Made by a program: the position numbers and the translations under genes
Shown here: piece by piece, positions 34,131 through 49,100 of the stretch
Layout: the number at the start of each line of letters is the position of its first letter
Position numbering within the stretch: the stretch's first letter is position 1
Notes under the pieces: generated by a model
What the model was told of the DNA's origin: nothing
What the model saw: the letters and a program-made list of their open reading frames with translations, nothing else
Databases searched by the model: none
Assembly (NCBI GenBank): GCA_025618425.1
Contig: CM046832.1
Location: forward strand, 25,206,059 to 25,270,058
DNA length: 64,000 nt
Source of the DNA: Heliocidaris tuberculata
Taxonomy: Eukaryota > Echinodermata > Echinoidea > Camarodonta > Echinometridae
Direction: 5' to 3'

Positions 34131-37100
34131 GTGAGTCTGACTCTGACTCTTAGATTTAATCCTTTAAATTTCAAGTCAGGGTGTAATGTGATTGATACCT
34201 TTTCCCTTTTACTAAACCTACCTGTATCTGTATATTTGTGTTATATTATAATTTCTAAAGTTACCCTCTGACATTCCTTTCCGAAAATGGTTTTAGGTCT
34301 CCCTTTACTTAGCTTTTATCTCCAATAACCTTGCGTAAGTGTGAGTGTAGTTTACTAAGCCTTAGGCCCAAGGGGAAATAGTTCCATAATAATACCCCCA
34401 CTTACTCTAACCCTAATCTGCTAACCCTAACTCTAACTCTAACCCTTAGCCTAACTCTAACACTGACCCTAACCCTACCTATTAAAGAATAAAGGGTCAG
34501 TAGATCTCTGCTTTTTGTCACATATAGTTATAGACCTATCATAGGTATAGGTATTATTGTATAAGAAAGTGACCACCTGTCCATAATCCCATATGATACT
34601 TTATGTACATGTCAGGAGTGTCGAGATGGGATTACTAGCCCAGCCAACAGGCAGCAGCATATCAATTTTCTTTTTATTTGTTCTTTTGTTTTATTTGCAT
34701 GTACCTCCAACAAGATAATTCAGGTAAGACTCGTCAAGAAAACAATAAATCACTGCAGTGTGCAATATGGATCTCCTTTCAAAGTGACAGAATAATCAGC
34801 TGGTTGACTGCAGGCGCTCATTAGGAAGAAGAAGGTCACCTGCCGATAAAGATGGCTTTTCTTGCCTCCTGGCTGAGCAGTCTTTTAAACTAGCTTCTTC
34901 ATACTATCCATGTATATGTGAAGTGTTAACATTAATGTTCTTTTCTGTGATCTACCTTGTAGATACCCACCAATGCATCCAGATTAATCGCATCGTTGGA
35001 GTGCGTCTGAAGAGACCAGAGAAGCCTTCTTCACCTGATGGCAACCATATTATAACTCTCACTCAAATGGGCCAACTGTTTCAAGTTTTCACACCATCAA
35101 CGCATCAACCTTTGTTCAACTTCACAGGTAAAATGCATTGATATGCTCACAAAATGTGCCTCTTTTGAAATTGGAATAGAAGCTGGGAGGGATTTGACTA
35201 ATGATTTGATTTTAAATGTTTATTTACTTTGCCTGTACAATTGCTTTACAACTGCTATGTTCACAAAATCATATGCCTTTATAACTTCAGTTGGAAATTG
35301 AAGGGGATTTGATGACTAATTTACTAGCAGTTGCTTGTACAATTGTTTTAAATTTGATATTTTCACTAAAAAAAAAATATGCCTTTAAAATGTAGAATGG
35401 AAACATTGGCTTCATGTTGTGTGAGCTGATATCTATAGCGATGTATAGGTACATCACATTCCTTTGGAACATACAGTATGTGAAGCATTTACTAGGGAAT
35501 GTACAAATTTCAACTCAAAGTATAAACCTCAAAATATATTTTATAAAATAATTTGACATGAAATTGTATAATTGGTTAGACTGTTAAAAAGCTTATCAAT
35601 ATTAAGGTAATGGGCAAGGATTTCTCTTTCAATTTTAAGTTATTTAATATATTTTCATTATAGAAGGCATGAAATGTCTCATTACACAGATTTGTTTATT
35701 CTTTTTATCGAATGAAACATTATTACCTGAACCTGTCCTGTACTGATTAAATCATTTTTTTAATCTTTCATAGTTTACGTTGGTAGGAGCAGTCGACACA
35801 TGAAGTGGAAAGTCCAAGCTATCACATTTTCCTCCCATGACCAAGAGCTTTGTCTGAAGTGGGTTGATAGAATAAAAACAGTTATTCAACAGGGTGAGAA
35901 AACTTTCATTTCAATGTCCTCAGCTTGTAAGACCCCATTCACACTACTCAGGAAAGAGTGTTGTTATTGAGAGTGATCTAGAAGAAGTGCCTAAATGCTA
36001 ATGTTACATGTACATGTAGTTTCATTACAATGTTGCTAGATAAAAACAAAAAACGAAAGTTGTAATTTGCATTTATTTTACTATATCCATTATCCACAAT
36101 CATACATGTAAGTCATAACTAGTGAACTCATTTAAAAACAAAGAGTAGAATCCAAGCATTTCTTCTCCAAATGATGCAAAGCATTCAATTTAGACCTGAA
36201 AATTGATAGCTGTTTTGCCTTGAAATGGTCAGTTACAAATGACTGACCTTTACAGCACTAATGTGTATCATTATTTGAAAGAAAAATAGCAAAAGTTACC
36301 CCAATTTACCCCAATTTATCCCAATTTATGGTTTTCATGTGATTCAGTAATACATGTATATTTAGATGAATGGTGGACATAGCTTGTAAATTTGGGAGAT
36401 AGATAATATACCAACAATGAAGCAAAATAATATGAAATGTGTCAGATGGGTTATTCCTGATGTTTAATTGAACTTTTGCAAAATTAGAAAAATAAACTGG
36501 AGCAGAGAATCTAAAAAGCTCCCAAAATAGCTCTTGTAAAAGTAACAAAATGCATAAAAATCACATGGGAAAACTCACTAATGTATAATTGCAGATAACA
36601 AAAGAGCCCTTGTTAAAAAGAAAAGTTTAAAAAAAGAGAAGAAAAGAATCACACCGAAGCCTGACTTGACACACCCTATTCCTCTCCAGTGGATATGAGT
36701 TGATAGAAACTGAGAAATGTATAGAAATTAGATTTGTGTGTGAACTGCACTAGAAATGAAAAATCCCTAATCTTTGTGGGGGAGACAATTATGCAAATAG
36801 TACTGAGTACCAGCCTTGTCATGCAAGACTGAACATGTTCTGCTTCAATGCAAGAGAAAATTTAGTTTAAAATTTACATTCATTGTGTAAATGAGACTAT
36901 TGCAATGGGCTTTCTTGATATCTATGTCTCAATTTAATTTGAATCGTTTTGTCTTCTTTTTTGCCAATACAGTACCTTCAATTTTTTTTTTAACTTTAAA
37001 TTATTAGACTTTACCATAATAAGGATTGAAGTTTATTGATGTTTATTACAGCTCCACTTTGTAAAGAGAAAGGAAGCTAAACATTAAGGAATAACACAAC

Positions 37101-40100
37101 TCTCCATGGCAACATTATAAATCTTTGCTACGATTAAGTCAATTCATGTATGGGCTACAGGTATACAGATTTCCAAATTAATTAAAATGTCAAAAAAATT
37201 AAGAATAAGAATTTGTGTCACCCTGTATGTGAATGTGTATTTTCTGATAAAACTGTGTACATGTAGTTTAAGGCAATTTCATTGCAGGCACTGGGCCAAA
37301 TAGGCAAACACCCTTTCTTGCCAAGATTGCAATTTGCAATGATTGCCTTTAAAAAGGTCTTTTTGCTAACATTTTCATGATACAAAATATTAAAACCTGA
37401 CTGAAGTGTAATAATTAGGAAATAAACTTTGGATAAAACCTTTTGACCCAAAATTATGGATGATTTCTTACAGGGTAGATGAATGCAAATTTGATCAGGA
37501 AAAAAGGAATTAAAATATAATCTCTGATTGATGATATGTTTAGGCAAAACTTCTAGATCAAATAGAAATTCAACAGTCAGAAGATGCCATAAGTAGAATA
37601 CAGATGGAAATTTGGAATCTCTACAAGTGCAGATGTGACCAATTGAAAAACATATACAGTATATGCATGGCTGATTTTACATGTAGTTTGTACGAGGATG
37701 AATAGAATAGCCAACATATGATGTAGCCCTGGCATTATAGAAAAGCGGACATCCACACTTGAAATGTGTATGCTGCACTCGTCACTGGCATGTAGCCTAC
37801 ACTGTACAAACGTAGGATTTTCTTTAAGTACACTGTATTTACATTTGTAAGTGTGTCGGAAGTGTCTCATTCAGTTCAGCGGTAACAAAGGGAATTTTTA
37901 GGCATATCTGAACAATGTATAAAAAGGATCCCAACATATACTGAATAAAATTATAAATTGATGTATTTTGCAATCAAAATCTAAATAGGCCTGCAGGCAT
38001 GAACATTGCACAATAAAAGTGTTAACCCAATATATATTTTGCCATCATGTCGAAAATGCAAGCATATACACATTGCGTAATTGAAAATTTTGTCTCTAAT
38101 GTTTTTGGAGGATACAATATTACAATTCTATGACTAATTTGTATTTGGAAGCATTAGAATTTGACTGTCTAAAAATAATGAATTTTGACTTTAATACATG
38201 TACATGGAAAAGAAGGAAACTTTAGATAGTGATGTGATGTGATATGTTTGATTTGTGTTGATAATAGGTCATGGTAGACCAAAGAGATTACATGTGATAG
38301 TGAATCCATATGGAGGCAAAGGGAGAGGACTGTCAATCTATGAGAGTAAGGTGGCACCTCTATTCCACCTCGCAGATATTGAAACCAGTATGACAAGTGA
38401 GTCACAAAATCCACTGTATTTATATTACATTCATTTTCTTTTCACTCTTCTCCCTAGTTGTCAAAAACTCTGATACATTTCTACTATGCCCCCCCCCCCT
38501 CCCCTCCCTCCTCTCTCTCCCTTTCTCTCTCTCTCTTTCTCTCCCCTCCCCTTCATCATTACTTATATTACTTCATATGCATATTATATTTTCTTATTAT
38601 GTTAACCCGTTGAGTATGATTTGATTTTGCCATTATAACATTCATTTTCTATCTCTTCTACGTTCCGCTAGAAAGTTAATTTACTTTCTGTATCAACCTT
38701 ATACCGACATAAAGAAAGCAATAGTGAAAACAAGAATTGGTGAACAAGTTGCAGCTCGGAGCAAGTGGTACTCGCTCTCGAGAATGCATCCGATAACAAA
38801 AATAAATTTCACTTTCCATGGACCCCAGCCTGACTTATCTTGGGCTTAGTACTTGCCGTGTTAAAAGATGGGATTCTACTGGCATATTTCACGATTTATG
38901 TAGAATGGTGTAATACTTGTATACCTTTTCAGGTCAGGAGATGGATTTTATGGTAGTGCATCTCTACTATGTTATGTTAGTGTGAATTTATTCAAATACA
39001 TGCTCCAATAATCATATCATCATATGGTTTTCATTTTATTTTTTGGAATAAAAAAAATTGTACCTGGAACTATAAATTTGCGAACATTACCATGTTTATA
39101 TTTCTTTTAACAGTCACAGAGGGCCCTGATCATGCAAAGTCTCTCATGCAGATAATGGACCTCAGTGGAATTGATGGGTGAGATTTATATTGCTTTCTTC
39201 CCCTTATTCTCTCTCTCTCTCTCTCTCTCTACATATCTCCATCAATTTATATCTATGTATCTATGTATGCATCTCTTTCTCTTCCAATGTTTCTTTCTTT
39301 CTTTCTTTCTTTTTCTATCTCTCTTTCTCCCTCCCTCTTTATTTCTTTAGTAAGTTATTCATACACTAGAAGCCATAGTCTTGATTACTGGGCAGAATTT
39401 TAGGAGAGAGAGAGAGAGAGAGAGGCTAGACGGTATTTAGTTACTACAGGAAGCAGGAAATACACATCCATACAGATCTGTAGAATCTATATTGTCTGCT
39501 ACATACCAGGAATTTTAGTAAGCAGGACTTTTAGGTAGCTTAGTGAAACGTGGAGGGGCGAAAAGACGCGTCCGTAACGCAAAATACATATATTGTTGAA
39601 AATCATAAGTTTATTTAGAAACATAGAGCGGGTTAAAATACCTCTACTAGCTTGATTAGGCTTAAAGGTATCGTACAGTAGTGGGAAAGGTGGCGCATTG
39701 GATATTTAACTACTTTGTCAGCTGGAATGGAAATTATTACATATACTGTTGTGAAATGATTAATTTCGAACATAGGTGACGTTTGTTTGAAGAAAAATGG
39801 TTTAGAAATGGCTAAAATGTCAAAAAAAAATAAACATCGAATTACAAGCGCGGTACCGCGCTTGTAATTTGATGTGAAAACAGTGTGTGTAACAAGTGTG
39901 TGCGAACCGCTATGCGCCGTTGAGCCGGGAGCATCGGGGTAGGTGGTCCTTAGCGAGGGTATAAGGTAACCGTTGATATTCGATCATTTGAATTATTTTA
40001 CTGAAAATCACCGGAAATCATGAATAGAATACCGGATTATCTCACTCATATATCTTTTTATTGAAGCCGAACAATATGAGATTATATTTGAGCAGTTTCA

Positions 40101-43100
40101 TGAAAACTTTCATTTAGCTACCACTACTGTTTATTACCTTCAATATTACCAAAACTTGTCATTACATATGTCAAAATACAACTTTTTTAATCACTTCAAT
40201 CACCAACAATTTTGCAGTTTGCGTTCCGGACGTGTTTTTTTCGTGCCACCCAGTAACTCGATAAACCAATAAGTTTTCTAATAGTTGTTGGTAGTACACT
40301 TTCATAGTTTGAATTAGCCAACCAACATGTGCAAAACCTTAACAACAGCCCCACTCTGGCTGGTATACAGTACATTGTTATTTATTTTTATCTAAACTTT
40401 AAACTCGCAGGTATTCAAAAGATGTCGCACCTTCATATTGATTCAACATCCATTGTTAAAATGATGCATGGGTAGACGGATGCTTATTGTTGCAATTGAA
40501 CATGTATAATAGATTTAGACCTACATGGACCCCCCGGCCAGTAAATGTGCCGTCAACTTAGAATAGGGATGGTGTATGACTGCTAATTTTATACATGTAT
40601 ATTAAGATGGACCTTCTGCATAAAACACAACTTTAAATGGAAGTTGTGTTTATATAATAAAACAATGTTAATCCAAAGATTTAAAAAGAAAAAGCGAAAG
40701 AAAGAAAAGGAAAAAAAAAATGCATAAATTTTGTATGTTAGGTTGGTAATTTTCAGCAAAAGAGGAAAAGATAAATTCGAATGAGGTGGCAAAGTGGTTT
40801 AGTACAGTGATTTGATAGCATAATGTCTAATTCTATGCTTTTCCTCTCAATTTTCTTGTTCCTACATGTACTTCCTATACATGCAAATTAGAATGTATGA
40901 TGTGAGGAACACAATTCTTTTGCTGTGAATATGATTGCACACCCATTGACCCATGGTCACTCTACATGTAAATGATTACATTCACTTTGGATATTGATAA
41001 TCAGAATTGAAAGAAAGAATGTGATAGCTAAATAGCTAATTATAGTCAAGTATGTATTAAATAACGATACAATTTTGCTTTGAGCGATACTTGATATCTA
41101 CATGATAAATGAGAAAAGACCTTGACAAAGTAAATATAATGTACATGTATGTAGAATGATAACATCCACTCTATTCACAATAGAGTGACTATCTATTCTT
41201 AAAAGTTTGAGGGGTTCAAGCAACTATCATTAATCATTAAGATTGATATCATATCTCTGAATTAAAGTGTATTTATGTTAATTTTGTTTTGTACATGGTA
41301 TGGTGTGTGCTTACCAAATGGAATTTCTAATATTTTAATGATAAGGCATTTTTACATTACTGGCATACATGTATGAAATGCCATTTTTTTTAACCAAAAC
41401 TTCATTGGTAAAATCGACTTTTCTACACAATGATGAACTGTAATAAAAAAAAGTTTGAGTTCTCAAAAGTATACCAATGTAGATAATATGTTCTTTTAAG
41501 TTTATTTAACCTCTAAGTTCTTGCCTCTGTAGTTGTTTACAAAACAAAGTTTGATCAAATATTGATACTGCTATTGAATTCTTCCTAATTGGCAGGGTCA
41601 GCATGCCAAGTTGTTCTTTAACAATGATTGTTATCAAGTTCAGTCTATAAATGAACTAGTTGCTCTGAGGAATGCTACTGTGGATATAAAAGTTGATATT
41701 AAACTGTTGATACACATGTATATGATCAAGTGCCAGCACATCACTTTGATGTAAAATGACAAAGTGTTGGAAGGAATGGAAAAAAAGATACATGAAAAGT
41801 GCTGTTACATCTACATGTGTAAGTAAGAAATTATACATGGAAGCATATACTGGTATAGAAACTGAAAGCTCTCTTTTTGCTAAATTCCCCAGTCAGTGTT
41901 AAGAGTCCAAGAGGAAGAGAAGGAAGTGTGTATGTTGATTTATGTAAAACAATGGAGTCAGATAATGTTTTTCTACTTTCCATATTTGCTGTTTCACAAT
42001 TGATTATCAATTCATTTAGGCCATAAAATGGAAATGAAAATAGAATATTTATTGGCAAAGATCATTAAAAGTAATAACAAATTTTATCATCTCACACATC
42101 AAAAGACCCACTAACTGAAATGACTGGCATAAATTTACGATCTAAAAACTTCCAATTTCAAGTTTTTCAAGTAATCATAAGCACACAATGAGAAGGTTCA
42201 ATATTTATAAAAACAATTTAGTCTCTTTCATACGAAATAAAGTTCACATTGTTCAAAATGAAAGAATGAAAGAACCATAGATGACCAGAGATTAATTGTT
42301 TAATGTTGAAGTTTGTAATTATAAGCTGTATGATATTTCCCATTTGATGTTTGTTAGTGGCTTAATTCCTATGTTAAACACATCTGCACTTGATGACCAG
42401 ACATTTGCACAGGTATTTTTTTTGTCGCAGATTTTAGGTATGGTCAGGGTAACACTTGGGTTTTAGGTCATATTTAACTCTTTCAGTGCCGATGTCACGT
42501 ATATGTGACAGATAGACTTATCATTTTCATTCACCAATTGCTCGACCACAGGAAAAGATATATGGATGTCAATGTATATCAAAATTTTTAGCATAAATCA
42601 AGCATTCTAAATATATGATTATAATTATATGCTACTGTAGAAATTTTCAGAAAAAATTGCAAATTAAAAAAAATATATTACCTCATTTCAGCATTAAACA
42701 GTAGTAAACAAACCAAACCAAAAAATAAACCCAAAAATAATGGACACAAAAGAAACTCAAATATAATTTTCAATAATTCTTATGCATAAAGTTAGATAAA
42801 GTAATAATGTTTGGTATCATAAGAAATGGTAATAAATTTCCTACAAGTTTTGTACACAATATTTTGTGAAATAATAGATGGTTAATGAAGTGCAGACATT
42901 TGAAAAGTAAGCATTGATTATGTTTTTCTAAAATTTTGAAGAGAGCTAAACCCCTTGGCACAGTAAGAGTTAAGGTTTAGGTTAGGGTTAGATACAGAGT
43001 TTGGTCCAGGGTTGAAGTTCAAAATTCTGTATGAATCTGTAAGTGTAAGATATTGAGCGTGGAGCAGTGTGTCTTAGTAGTGTATGGTCATAGAACCTTG

Positions 43101-46100
43101 TACACAAGTCCCACATTTTTGTGATTCTATTGTGTAGATTTTCAATTAACATTGTGCGTTTGATTAATATGACTGTTGCTCTTATAAAGATTCATCTTCA
43201 TCTTTTCATTTCTCCCTCCAGCATTGTATCTGTTGGTGGGGATGGCACCTTTGCTGACATTGTGAATGGATTGCTAATAAGAACCCAACAAGAGGAAGGT
43301 ATAGACCCTAACAACCCTGCTTCTATACCAGTACCTCTAGGCCTCAGAGTCGGCATTATACCAGCAGGTAAGAAGAATCAAGGAAAAATAGGTCATTCTT
43401 ACTTGACCATAGTTTTCAGGAATTAGTAATAGTGAGCAATATTGCAGGTATTTGATGAATCTGTATCCATAGAAAAGACATGAACTTCGGAGGAATGATT
43501 ATACATATATGTGTGTTTATTTTGTGTAGGAACTTTTTTTTTTGTATTTCAATGTGAATTGAATAGAGTATTCATCTACATTTTATGGAAATTGGAATGC
43601 ATACAAGGAATGATTAAAAAATTCAATCCATTTTTATTGAAATTTCACTTCAGCATCAATGTGTAGCACACATATATTTGTTTAGAATGTGCTAGATCAC
43701 TTAAATTTAGGAACACGCAATTACCGAGCAATCAAAATAATTTATGGTTTCTTGATAGGTCTCTTAGAGCTGACTTAGTTATCTTTAATGGATGTTTATA
43801 GTCAGTGATCATTATCAGTTTAACAGGCACAGTACACCACACAAGATGAAACAAGCCTTCAATATTTTCTTTGTAATCATTCCACAATCACATGCAGCTA
43901 TTTCAAAGCAAATAAATAATGGACTTTGCTCTTACGAGCTACATTGTTTTCAACAGAATAACAAAGAACTAGTGTTTTTTATCATTTTTTTTTTCTTATT
44001 TGTTTACCCCCTTTTCAGGTTCCACAGATGTAATGGCATATGACACAACTGGAGTGAATGATCCAGTAACATCTGCAATACAGATTATTCTAGGTATTTT
44101 ATAAATATTCCAATTTTATTTTGGCCGTTTGAACTTATGATTCAATCAACAAAAACATGCTGTATTTATTTTGGCCTACAGGTGATACTGATTATATTTC
44201 AAGTGCATGTTGTATTTTCCTTCCAGTAAAGATGTATGGCTATGAGCAAAACTTATGATTTCAGTTGCATTTTGTTTACAATTTGATTTACTTCCTTGTT
44301 AGGTATGAATTTATGTTTTTGCCTGATAGATGGCGGTCAGTGAAAGTAAGCCTGTGTAACATATGGTGAAGCAATAAATGTACATACACTGTAAGAAAAC
44401 AACAGTCTTAAGTTCGCTGAAATTCTGTACAAATCAGTTTTTTATGGAGTACATTTGAATGCATTTTTTTAAAAATATAATGATGAACTGCTTGGATATT
44501 GGTACAATTTTTTAAAATCCCTAAACTAAAGACACATGTACTTGCTTAACTTTGTATTGTTAGCTACGCACCCCTCCCCCCCCCCCCCCCCTTTTACAAT
44601 CTCTCTCTCTCTCTCTCTCCCTCCCTCTCCCTCTCCCTCCCTCTCTCCCTCCCTTGCTCTCTTCCTCTGTCTCTCTCTGTCTCTCTCTTTCTCTCTTTCT
44701 TTCTCCTCCCTCCACACCCTCTCTCTTTCTGTGACTGTCTCATTCCCATTGTCCTAATGTCCTTTGGCAAGGCATTAATCTACATTTGCCACTCTCCACC
44801 CAGGTGTTAAGTGGGTACCCGGTAGGATGCGAATGTCATTGTGACTGGAATAGTATATGTGCGCCTGTGAAATGGCCGCCAGACTGGAATGCTCCCTAGT
44901 GGAGTGGAGAATGTGCACTATAAGTGCAGAATCGTAACTGGATCCAATGACCGGGGTAATAATACACTGTAAAGCGCTTTGATCAGTTATACTAACTGGA
45001 AAGGCACCATATAAATGCAGGTATTATTATTATTATTATTATTGTCTTGAAGGATGTTGCTCTCTCTCTCTCTCTCTCTTTCATTGTGAATCTCTTTTTA
45101 TCATTTTCATGTTAATGAGAACTATGTAATTGTTACACTCCAAATCAGGTTTCTCTCTAGGATTGGATGTGTGTTCCGTCCATCACAACAACTCTCTGCT
45201 GAGGTACACCGTCTCATTCATGGGTTATGGTTTCCTAGGTGATGTACTCAAGGAGAGTGAGAATTACAGATGGATGGGACCTGCCAGATATGAGTTTGCA
45301 GGTAGTACCATACGGAAGATCATTCCAATGTCTAAAATAAAACCCATTAAAACAAGAACAACAGTATTCTTTCCCTTGTCAATGAAACATCATTGCTTAG
45401 TGGTTATAACAGTTGTTTATAAACTGGGAGGACCTGGGTTTGGAACTGAGTCAAGTACACTATTACCTAAAGGTATAGCATTAATCCTCAATTACCAAGA
45501 CCCACTGATATGACTTTCAGCAATAGGTCCTGCGATTGAATACCTACAAGCATATATTTGTTTTATTGGTACTCTGGTGGAATGAATCAATCAGACATGA
45601 TCAATAAATCAATCAGTATCTTGTCATGATAATCTAGGTAGAAATGATAAGTGGATAAGACAAGAAGCCTGCAAATTATGCTCTTCATACACATACATGA
45701 ACGTTATCACATCTGAAATACTAATAAGCTTTACTGTGTTTAGATGATGCAAGTGTGACTAGCTCAACATGCAAGGCAAAAGTTCATCCAGCATTGCATT
45801 ATAAAAACACTTAATTTGACATTCATCCTGATCCTTTGTTCTCTCTTGACTAGGAGTAAAGAAGTACCTGAGACATCAAGCCTACCTGGGTGAGGTTGCC
45901 TTTTTACCCAGTAAGGATGAAGATAATACACCGTGGGACAAGAAGGGATGTAGGATAGGGTGAGTTCACCTTGGACAGAATTTGATTTATTTCATTCGAG
46001 ATGTGAAATATATTTAAGACGAGAAACATCTTTTGCAACATGAATATTCACAAATTGTTAATGGGGGCTGTTTTTACTGCAAGAAGCCATGTAAATTGCA

Positions 46101-49100
46101 ACTATTTTCATGTTATGATTTGATCATATTTTCCCCGTATTGTGTTTAATTTATGAAAATTTCTTGAATCGTGACCACTTACAAAATTCACAAGCATCAT
46201 ACACATGGGAATTTATGGTTTTACAATTTTACTTTGAACTCTGCTCTGCCACAAGGGATAGGCCTACAATCAGGTTTCCTGATTGAGTTCCAAGAGTTAA
46301 ATTTGGGATATCATTTCTGTCTTTTCATTGTTAAATCTGGATTTATATTCCTTATTTGATAACAACCTTCATAATGTATGTACCTGTTACCGTTTCAGGA
46401 AGGGATAAAAAATTAGGCAACTTAATCCAGTGACTACTGCATACATTAATTCCCAAAGGCTTCATACAGGGACAAGCCTGTTCCTGTAGGCAATGGGTTA
46501 ATATATAAGCTCTACATTCTTGGCTGGGATTTTCCACCTGTGGCATTTGAGAGGGGCAAACATTTACATTTGAATTTTGAATTTGAAAGTTTTGTCAGAA
46601 TGCAATATAAGCTTATTCTGTACCGAAATCTAACAAATGATTCAGTACTATTTATGGAACAAGAGCTTTTGATGTGTATCATTTTCTTGTCTGTGTCTTT
46701 GAAACATGTGTTAACAGTTAATACCAATGCGGTATATTGAGTACATTGTTGCATGGTGGCAACCTAACATAAGACAATTACTTCTGTTCTTGTAGGTGTG
46801 GGGTTTGTTCAAAGAGGAGATCACGTAACCGCCATGATGTCTACAAGAAGTCAGACATGATGGGTGAGTAATATGATATGCTGGTATGTTTGCTGGTACC
46901 ATAAACTAGATTTCATTGGAATAAACGTTGGCAACCACAAGCAATATTTCTAGTGTAGCAATATGTTTTTTACCATAAATTTGAATGATTCTAATGGATT
47001 CTGAATCATGTATTCTTGAATGACTATGATGTATGATGTCAAAGACACCTGAATTATCATAATTCATTACAATGATCCAAAATAATAATGTTGCAAAATA
47101 ACTCTGTCACAGATCATGTGTATGTTCTGCCAGATTGGTATCTCCTACATAAACTTCTACATAAAATCTAGGAACAGCAGAATAGAAAAAAATAACATTG
47201 CTGGGCATTCATTTAATAAATATCCAATACTATCTGCTGAAGATTAACTTTATGTTTTACATAATTTCATGAAATAATGTAATTTGTAATTAATTGTTTT
47301 GTCTGTCCAATTCAGTTCAGTTTAAATCAACATTTATTTCTATCTGCCTTGTTACATACAAAAGGTTACAAACAAAAGAAGTTCAGATAACAGTTGAATG
47401 AATTGAACAGATTCAATTGCATTGAATTTATTTTTGCCTTAATTTAATGAAAGCCTATGGTGGTATGTTATGTAATAATCTTTGACATTGGAGTGTAAAA
47501 GGAGTTCTTTGATGATGTATTCCTTCATTTATGTTATTCCTGTCTGTTCAGATTCAGCTGATTCATCATCCAAGTGGCGGCATTTACGAGGACGTTACAC
47601 AGCTATCAACGCTGCCCTCGTGAGTGGACGTTGCTCCAGGACAGTGACTGGTATGTCTCCAGCTGCTCATCTAGGGAATGGCTGTCTTGATCTGGTTCTG
47701 GTTAGACAATGCTCAAGGTTTGACTACCTCAGACACATGCTGAAGCTAGCATCATCGGGCAATCATGTAAGACATATTTCTATCATCAAATGAATCATAT
47801 TCATAGCCAAAAAATACTTCTTCAAACATATTGCAATGCATGTTGTACGAAAATGAAACTATCTTCAATGAGTCAATGTGCTCCAATGTATTCAACATAT
47901 TCTTTCTTTTTTTTTTTCCACATTCTTGAATATGAGAAAAAAAATTATTGAAAATATATTGCATTTATTCATCGTAATATTACTCCTATTCTTTCCAGGA
48001 TATATATGTTGAAAAGTGTATGTAAGCAATGTTGCTTTATAAGTATAGAGTCATTAAAAAAAAAATGCATTCAAATATTCAGTCTGTGAATGAAGTTAAA
48101 TTTGTTATATGAAACACCAATATATACTTTTTTCATATTCTTGTCACACGTATGTCGCACATGTATTACACACATCGTAGTAGCTCGGCTAAAATCCTGA
48201 GTAATAATAGTATTCAGCACTTTGTATCCTCAAGAAAAGGGGCTTCATTAATGCAACTATTGTTCTCATTATCCAGTTCAACTTTGACTTTGTGGAAGTA
48301 CATCGTGTCAAGGCCTTTAAGTTCCGCTCTCTGAACACGGATCTCGAGCTAGCCATGGCAGCAGAACCCTCGAGTGTGGAGAATGAGCAGCAGAGCTTCA
48401 GCAAGGGAAGCCCCAGGAGGTTTGGCATGTACAAGGCTGTCAGGACCGGTAGTGTCTGTAGTACCAGCTCATGGAATATGGATGGGGAGGTTGGAGAACC
48501 CCCGGATATTGATGTCAGGTGAGATATCTATACTTTATGCAGGTGACTTACCTAGAAGAACATATCAAGTGATGAGGTGATGGTTTATAGTGAATATACA
48601 GATCAAGAACAAGGCTATTATACAAATAATGCATTGTTGTACATTTATACAACATCCAAAATGTAATTAGATTCTTGTATTGTGTTAAAATTATCGTTCT
48701 TCACAGTGTATGAAGGAGTTACAGTAAAATTTTTGTACAATTTGGCCTAAAGCAAGCTTCATGTAAAGTATTTAAATTTTGTCTCTTGTATTCTTCAATT
48801 TCAATTTCAATTCATTCCACTAATGCAAAATGCAATTGTATAAGCATTATATGAAAATACATGCTGTAAAATATATGCATGCAATGATGACATAATAAAT
48901 GTGAGTCCATTTATGAAAGTATGTTTCCAAGCAATAGGCAAATGTGGAAGTCTGTCATAAAAGAGACAATCCCCCATTTAGGAAGTATCTTGTTATGACA
49001 TGCTACATTTAATGCTTTCTTTAGCTTCTTACAACTGTATACGCTTTTTGTGCATAGCAGCTATATAATAAAGAAAGTGAATGTTGAGGTGTATTGTCAA

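Noticed and set aside
34404..34480. Chromosome end (telomere)
   Set aside because: Too short and degenerate, inside a CERK intron with gene sequence on both sides.
44526..44757. Ser/Leu and Arg/Glu-rich open frames
   Set aside because: Low-complexity (CT)n translation.
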